Of a DNA stretch of 64,000 nt, positions 56,633 to 64,000 are shown in pieces (positions within the stretch are counted from its first letter, which is position 1; each line of letters starts with the position of its first letter). The translations under genes and the position numbers were made by a program. Source of the DNA: Pogonophryne albipinna (lineage: Eukaryota > Chordata > Actinopteri > Perciformes > Artedidraconidae); contig CM053243.1 of NCBI GenBank assembly GCA_028583405.1, positions 24,082,867 through 24,146,866 of the forward strand. The letters are read 5' to 3'. The notes under the pieces were generated by a model. The model saw only the letters and a list, made by a program, of their open reading frames with translations. It did not search any database and had not been told where the DNA came from.

Positions 56633-56634
56633 AG

Positions 56635-56990
56635 GACAAGTGTGTGGGTCTTATTGGAATAAGGCTTCTCTATCTCAGAAAAACTGTTTCATATCGCAAA
56701 AATAGGTGGTTACACACAGCCATCTTCCTTTTAAACTTCTCCTTTAAACTTCCTACAGTAACCCGGAATGAACATACCAAACTCAAGAGAGGCACTAGTG
56801 CGTTTTCAAGTAACCTGAAGTCCTCAAATACACTTGAAAAGGAAGGGATGAGCAGACGGGTATTGAATTGGTTGCACCCTGCAATCTCAACGCTAGATGC
56901 CATGGAATTCTATGGTCCTTCAAATTTAGTTCATTGCCTCTTCCTTCAATGTAAGCAAAGCCAAAGACATCCTGGATTCACACATTAAAA
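56635..56990 (-). repeat. Degenerate interspersed repeat
   Basis: The text around TTGGTTGCACCCTGCAATC and CTAGATGCCATGGAATTC resembles an old copy of a common fish repeat that mentions a 'CTAGATGCC' core and ends near TTTAA. Similarity is from memory only. Confidence 0.3.
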
Positions 56991-58472
56991 TGGAAGACTG
57001 ATCCTGTAAGAAATGTCAAGATATAAGCAGTGAGTGCTGAGAATAGCAAGTATTAAGTTAAAGTCACAGTATTGACCTTTTACAATACAAAATCAAGGTT
57101 TCTATGCTGAAACTCATCCTTGTTTTGTGAATGACCAAATTGTCTTGGTGACAAACTTGTGACCCATGAGTGAGACATGAAAGGTCGAAACTCGATAAAT
57201 TATCCAGTAGAGAGAAGTTAGACAACCTTGAGTCCAGTAGAAGTGCCTGGAGTACATTGTGCCAAGGACTATAAATAAATAGAATGTACCCATGCAGAGG
57301 TCATCATCTGAATACCTTGCATTTTGCTTTATTGGGAAACATCCAAAAGGAATTATTGCACTATTCTTACTATGACTAAAATCATGTCCATGTCTATTTG
57401 CATGGATGAAAACATGCACTGAGGGGCAGTGTTTCTTTAAATTATATAACTTTATTACACTACTATCCCCTTGTATTTATTTATGTATTATTGAAAGCTT
57501 TTTTTGTAAAGTTTAGATGTGAAAGTAAAGTACAGACATGAAGTAAAAATAAAATACAGAAGCAATACGGGATTGCCTCCCCAATTTATTGTTGTAAACT
57601 CATTCAATTGTTTCACTTATCCTATTCTCAAGAATGATTCTTTCAGATAACTTACATGTTACATGTTATTACAATGTTTATTAAATTAAAACAGATATAT
57701 ACTGTATGTGTGCCTGTTAGGAAATAAATAAAAACTAGAATGCCAGAATGCAACCAAGCACTAATCATGGTCCCCTGTTTTATTTAATATGTACACCTTT
57801 TATATTTCAGAAAAGCACACAGATATTAAGGAATTAGGAAGTGTACATTCATATTTTTTATAGTTTTCTCTTAACGCAGCTGTGAGTGTATCTGAGTTTT
57901 TATAAAGAGAAACACTACCCCACAGTGGTTAGATTTTCTCAGTGCTCCAACTATTTTCCATTCACACTCAATCGTCTGAATAAATTCTGCCCCCAGGAGT
58001 ATAACACTGCATTGAAGCAGAAACTGTGCGTGTGTTGCCTTAGGAAGACTGTGTTTTGTTGTATTTCATGACAGATGATTAAGGCATGAGGAGGAATTAA
58101 AAGATTCAATTAAATTAATAGAATAAAAAAGTTGATGAAATAACTGTAATTAATTATTAAAGTTATTCCAAAGTAACTAAGTATATCATAGATTCATCTA
58201 ACCAGGGCAGCCGCTTATTAACCACGCCTCAACCGAGCAACAACATTTTGACATTAAAGCTGATAATACATATTGTACATTAATAATAAGTCACTAATGT
58301 GAGAGGTGAGAGAGTTGATTACATTTAGTTCAATATTCTTTATTGGTATTTATTTAACAGGGACAGTATAACCAATGCATCAAGAATTAATGAGATCATA
58401 AGAAAGAGATCAAGGTAGAATTTATAAAATCAAGAAAATGGTGAAACAAGTATCCCTTGCTCTTTGTGTGTG

Positions 58473-59730
58473 TGTTAAAGAGCCTGTGACAGCCTCCCAA
58501 CAACTGTTGTGCAATGACATTTTGAAGTTTTGGGGGAAGCCGGAAGTGACGTCAATGCGGGAACGCTTCACTGTGCGGCGAGAGAGCCAAACACGGACAA
58601 AGTGTGTTGTCATGCGTAGAAATGGTGAATTACTGAGTTTAGGCACGTTAATAATGTTTTAATGAAGTTGACTACAGTATATTCATATTTGTCAGTGCTT
58701 TCATGTCAATTCGGCGAACATAAACATAAATGATCGTGGTGAAGATGATTAAATTAGGATGAAAATCGGAGCTGCTGAATTTCCTCCCGTAGGATGTGAT
58801 ATAAAAACAAATCGATTATATTTGTAGTTGTAAACTCAAGTGGATGAAACTACATTTATTAGTGCTTTCATGTCAATTCGGCGAACATATGATACATTAA
58901 ATGATCGTGAGGATGATGATTTAAAAATCGTTTGTTTGAGCCGTAAAACAAACCGATGCTTTTTGTAGTTGTAGTACACCAACATGGATTAAACGTGTGG
59001 TTTTTTTACCACAATGTTGGGGAAATTAATGGATAAAATGCACGGATTATTATTATTATTATTATTCCCACTCCGATCGGGACACTAGGTTCACCGTTTC
59101 CCCGCAGCGAGGCTCCCCCCGTTGACAGTTTACGTGGGCTGGGCTGGGTGCAGTGGCGGACTGGCCATCGGGACGAATCCCAATGGGCCGGTACCGAAGT
59201 GGGCCGGTCGGATAAGTCACTAGCACATCCCCCACTCCCCCGTTGACAATGTACTAGCGGTACCGAAGTGGGCCGGTCGAGAGTCCCGGGATGATTTTTA
59301 GTCCCAGTCCACCACTGGCTACATGACCGTATGATCGCCCATATTGACGCACCTAATTCCTAAACTTCTAACAGATACAACATAAACCGATCCTTCAGCC
59401 TCATATTTGCTCTCAGACACATTCAAAATTAAACTGTCTGAGCTGTCTGAGCTTGCTGCTGTGTGCGCCATCGTGCGTTTACATGCAGATGCTGGGATCC
59501 TGAACGGTGCAGCTGGAGCGCTGTGCCCGCAATGACGTCACACATAATTTGGCGGGATTTGAAGAATCCCCGAGAAGATCCAGAAAATGGTCAACATTGA
59601 AGGGCAGATTAATGGTTATCAAAGTACAAATATCCAAAATCAGTTCAGTAACGGTTTTCAAGGGGACAATATTTACTCAAATTGATGGGTTTGGATGATG
59701 GGGGAAACTTGTGTCACAGGCTCTTTAATG
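58473..59730. mobile_element. TTAA-flanked non-autonomous transposon with internal duplication
   Basis: The left end TTAAAGAGCCTGTGACA (about 58474) and the right end TGTCACAGGCTCTTTAA (about 59712-59729) are inverted, and TTAA lies at both outer borders. Inside, a segment containing TGCTTTCATGTCAATTCGGC occurs twice, at 58696 and 58863, with a 167-bp period. There is a TTA/TAT microsatellite near 59047-59066. No transposase ORF. Confidence 0.7.
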
Positions 59731-62700
59731 TTGTTGATCTAAAGGAAAGCTGTCTTTCTGTTTTCCAGTCACCCAACAATAACCCTAATGGAAGCTATTA
59801 GAGACATTTAAATAGACATAAAGAAACACATCCAATTTCCTGTAATTATTTCGATATGACTAACACAGTCATACATCTCTGAGTTTCGGTAAATGCAGAA
59901 TGCGTCCTTGCTTTCACACAGGCTTATCTTCCTCAGCTGATGTTGACCCTGAATTTTTCATCCTGCTATCATACAAGATACCGAATGCTTTTAGAAAATG
60001 TCATTGATTGTCACTTATTGTCTCTCTCTGCTCGGCCATTCCTTTTAGCTCCCTAAGAAAGACAAGCCCTAAGGGGGAGAGTTGATGCTTAGGCCGGAAC
60101 AGTTATTAGCAAGTGAGGGACAGTGTGACCGTAACGCCAGATGACGCTCTCTGTCTGTCCTCTGAGAAGAGTGTGGTCACAATGATCACCTTCTTCTACA
60201 ACGGCTTTGGAAGTCTGATGTTCATCATTTCCAGACTATTATAAAGCATCTTTTGTCTGATGACCTAGCTGACACAAATAAGAACTATCTCAGGCAAAAA
60301 GACCACAAAAACAGAGCTGGCTTTGAAGTGAGCTAATGATAAGAAAGTCTTCATCGGCATTTCAAGGTAATGAAGCAGTTATCATTTTGTTTATACAGTA
60401 TTAATTAATAACCCTGGGACAATGCTGCTTTTTTGAGGCTGTGAAAATGGGCTTTGAAGATGTAAACAGTTGTAGTCATTCAAAAGCCTCAATGTGCTGT
60501 TGTTGCTCATAAGTGTCATTTACACCAATTTTATATTGCCCACAAAAGAGCTTCTACATTTACTTTAAACACACAATAATGGAACTAAATAGAAACTGGA
60601 TCGGGCTGTTCCAACTCGGATAGATGAGGCTTGCGGATAGGGTGACCTAGAAATGTAAACTGTTAAGGCCTACAGCTAACATTCTCATATTAAAGGTTAC
60701 TCATGGATATAATTCCTCAGCAGCAATGGATGACAAATTGCTCTAAAGAAGTGTCTAAGTCTTAAGGCCTAAAGCTACCACTCTCATTAAAAGTTACTCA
60801 TGGATATAAGGTCTTACCAGCAAAAGAGGGCAAATTGTTCCAGATTTTTTTATCAAAAACAGTTGTTACAATTTCATGAAGCCACTCTCACATATTAACA
60901 CATATGTTCCAGTTGTCATTTTTGATAGAAGGCTTTTATTGAAGGAACATTGTGGTACATTTTCTTTATAAATTGAAGATGTCTTATCGTCAAATTACCC
61001 TTTACAATCTGGCAGAATGCATAGTAATTGCTTTCTTGCATGATCGGACTATGTGGTCCTGTCATTCATGCCTTCTATCTTTATAAATGGTCATTGTGAA
61101 ACTGTTCCCTCGAGCTGTATTCTACACAGCATGCAAGCATCAGCACAGAGCTCACTGTTGTTTCTCAGCAGTTGGTGACATATGTTTGATATAAAGTATC
61201 CTCTCAGATGAACAGGAAGTGCCTCATCACACTGACTTCTGTCGATGTTCAGAACTGACAATTCAATGACATGATGAATCATTTCCTTTTGTATCAAATA
61301 GATTGGAATTTCTTTAATACTTATGACTGATCGGTTGGTCCAAGCTGTAAAGACAACCTCTCTGCATTCATATTATATCCAGACATGCAATGTGAAGCAA
61401 TAAAAAGACCATACATTATTTGACTATCATATTTACTCTCTTTTGACAATGTATCAATAACAGGGCGGCAACTGATCATTAATTTAAATATTTATTTATC
61501 CAATAGATCAATTGTTTTGCCTAAAAAATGTCAAAAACTAGGGGAACATGCCAGTCCAAATTATCAAAAATATTCCATTTACTTACCTCATGGAATCAGA
61601 AAATGAAAATGTTCACATTTTAGAATGCCTGAAATGACTGATTTAATTCTATTAAATAAAAAAACATTTACAAAATGGTATCAGTATACATATTCATTCT
61701 TAATATAATAAAAACAAAACAGGTAATGATATTAAATGTAAGACTTATGTCACAGAGAATGTGAAACTCTGGCCAAACAGTCCCTAAACCTAATAATTGA
61801 AAACCACAGAGGCCAGAGAAACATAGAAACAATTAGCCCTTGTGTCCTGTAGCTCCAGGCTGTCTTTTGAAAGCATGCTGTCAGATTAATTTTCAACCTC
61901 TCAATCTTAAAGTCCTGCTGATGGTGAGGTTTGGCTTATCCTGCCTGGTCATTGTGGGGTTACATTTGCAATTGATGGAGCACCAGAAAACCACGCTGCT
62001 TTCCTTTTGTGCGCCTGCAAAGTCTACTGAGTGTAGACAATGAAAATAATCACTGGTGTAATTTGAACAATAATGTATGTAGGGGGTTGGGGATGAACAT
62101 CAGTTAAAAGGTTGCAAGTTTGTTACATGTTTGGGCGGAAATTTGTGACAAATCCAATGCCATCTTAGTCAGTTGTTTACTATTGATGGATAGAATGAGT
62201 TAATACATAAGCTATCTAATAAACCCGTTACAATTGACACTTTCTGGCATAGTAAGAGTCCAGGAGGATTTCATGTTGTCATGGATTAATCTTACTTTAA
62301 GATGTGTACTGTGTAAATTGAAATGCCATATAAAAGGTTTTTTGGCTGATCTGCATTTTATAATCTTTGTGGTTATGTTGTGGTTTTTACAATATTTCTA
62401 ATTATGTATTGTTAACTTCCATGTTTGTTAGCTTGTAGTTGCATTTTCCCCCAACTTTGTTGGTGCATTGCTGCGTTTTCTCAGTGTGTTACTGTTAATA
62501 AAAGGAACAGCTCCAAACAAGAAAACACAAATGTTGATTGTGCTACCACATGCTCGCATTTGCAACTTTGCAAGGTTTTTAAAAATTCTTGCTCAATAGC
62601 CCCACCAGTGGTCAACGACTGGTGGTACCCAACCTCTTCAGCATGTTACCCCTTCACATGAATCAATATACTTGCTATTCTGTCTATGTGAGCATTTTGA

Positions 62701-63470
62701 CAGGTACATGGCACATTTAGAGGTCCTAGTGGTGAAATCAGTATAGTTTTTACCCATGCCTGTGCTATTAAACATCATAGCAGTAAAATGCAGGACCTCA
62801 CCTGAACTCCTGCAGGCGAATTGAATGCCCTCGGTGCACCCAATCTGTGTGTCACTCTGCAATGACCCTGACATGCATTGCATAAGACAACTCTTTCTTG
62901 CCTCTCAAATCACCCTATTTCTGTTTTCGTCCTTGCAGAGTTAACCCACTCCCTAGTGAGAGAAAACAAACGATTTTCTATTAGTTCTCAAGATTCAAAC
63001 AGGGAGTGTGACTCACCGTTGGCTTATACAACAGAAACCTTCATAGTTCTCTAAGCCCTTCTCTCCTTTCCTCTCTCCTTCTGTCACTCCTCTCATTCTA
63101 TCTTTCTCTCTTCATTTTCTTCACCATCGTGCAAAGTCTCAAGGGTAGACTGAATGTCCTCTTCCATTTGGCTGCTATTTTGGTCTCCATGTCAACAAGA
63201 TATGAGTCACCACACCCCTCAAAAAACGTGGACACAATCACTAAAATATGTTACTATTAATATAGCAATCAACAAATTAATTCGCTGCTCACACATCACT
63301 GTGCGTCAGTCTTGCTCACTTTGAACAGCTGGCTAATGATGATGTGAGGATGAATAAAAGTACATGAACATTCGAACAAAGCACCGCACTGTAAGCTGTT
63401 TAAAGATTCTGACTCCTCTGAGCCTATTTATACGCTGCTGTTAAAGCACTTTCAGCAAACAAAATATAGG
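59731..63470. other. Intergenic DNA, no gene recognised
   Basis: Apart from the 99-bp duplication and a CT-rich patch near 63050-63125, I see no coding exon, RNA gene or transposon end in this stretch on either strand. Confidence 0.5.
60663..60841 (+). repeat. Diverged tandem duplication, period 99 bp
   Basis: Two copies share TTAAGGCCTA, then TTACTCATGGATATAA and CAAATTG at the same spacing (60663 and 60762). Several substitutions separate them, so the duplication is not recent. Confidence 0.6.
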
Positions 63471-63473
63471 ATC

Positions 63474-63681
<208 letters not shown>

Positions 63682-64000
63682 CCTGGCAGCATAAACATAT
63701 AGATTGGGCATGCATTACGTATATTTGCCTGGAAAAGATTCATTTATCCCAAGCTGCTTTCTATCTAATTATATAACAATGAGTCTCTACCGACAAGCAA
63801 GAGGCAACACAGTCCAGGCAAACTCAATTAATTAAGAGCATTAGAATGTATTTGAAGTGGCTAATTTGATATTATTCATCTGCTAATAAGCAGCCTGTCA
63901 CTGTATAATAATATTTCTGTAGACTGAAATCGAGCTCTGAATCGCAGTTAATTTGCTAATTGTGCTAACTGCACAATGTGTCAGCTTGGCTTGGGTGCAT

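Overview
The window is genomic DNA of a ray-finned fish, most likely a percomorph-type teleost. The evidence is two vertebrate genes split into many short exons, tRNA-derived SINEs with the fish-typical 3' body, and many small inverted-repeat DNA transposons (hAT, pogo, TTAA-type). No bacterial-type features are present.

Layout. (1) 18-17148, plus strand: the 3' two thirds of the cardiac myosin-binding protein C gene (mybpc3). It runs from the M-motif through domains C2-C10 to the stop codon; the 5' part (C0, C1, most of the M-motif) lies before the window. I placed 22 exons. They join in frame without a stop to 970 codons plus stop. (2) 8496-9050, inside the C6-C7 intron of mybpc3: a TATA/MEF2-like box, a strong-context ATG and a 109-codon Ala/Glu/Pro-rich exon. 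Its phase-1 splice donor joins in frame to the C7 exon. This predicts a second product of 525 residues, 'acidic leader + C7-C8-C9-C10', which is the architecture of myosin-binding protein H. This is the most interesting item in the window. (3) 17149-21496: tail-to-tail intergenic and 3'-UTR DNA. (4) 21497-52486, minus strand: the complete coding region of lgr4, the R-spondin receptor. It has 18 coding exons (2922 nt, 973 residues plus stop): signal peptide, LRRNT, leucine-rich repeats, hinge, seven-helix domain, and the LGR4-specific C-tail ending in RVKD. (5) Intron 1 of lgr4 (37848-52304), which collects transposons: an internally deleted pogo-like element, a hAT element that keeps a BED-finger ORF and is nested inside a GC-rich inverted-repeat element, a hAT-type MITE, and several palindromic repeats. 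(6) 52487-64000: the lgr4 5' flank and intergenic DNA with more MITEs and a TG microsatellite of about 200 bp. I found no further gene there.

The two genes have unrelated jobs, namely sarcomere thick-filament structure and Wnt/R-spondin signalling. Their tail-to-tail proximity is notable because human MYBPC3 and LGR4 both lie on 11p, so this may be conserved linkage. Exon borders were placed by eye from GT/AG sites, reading phase, and remembered similarity to the human proteins. No search or alignment was run.
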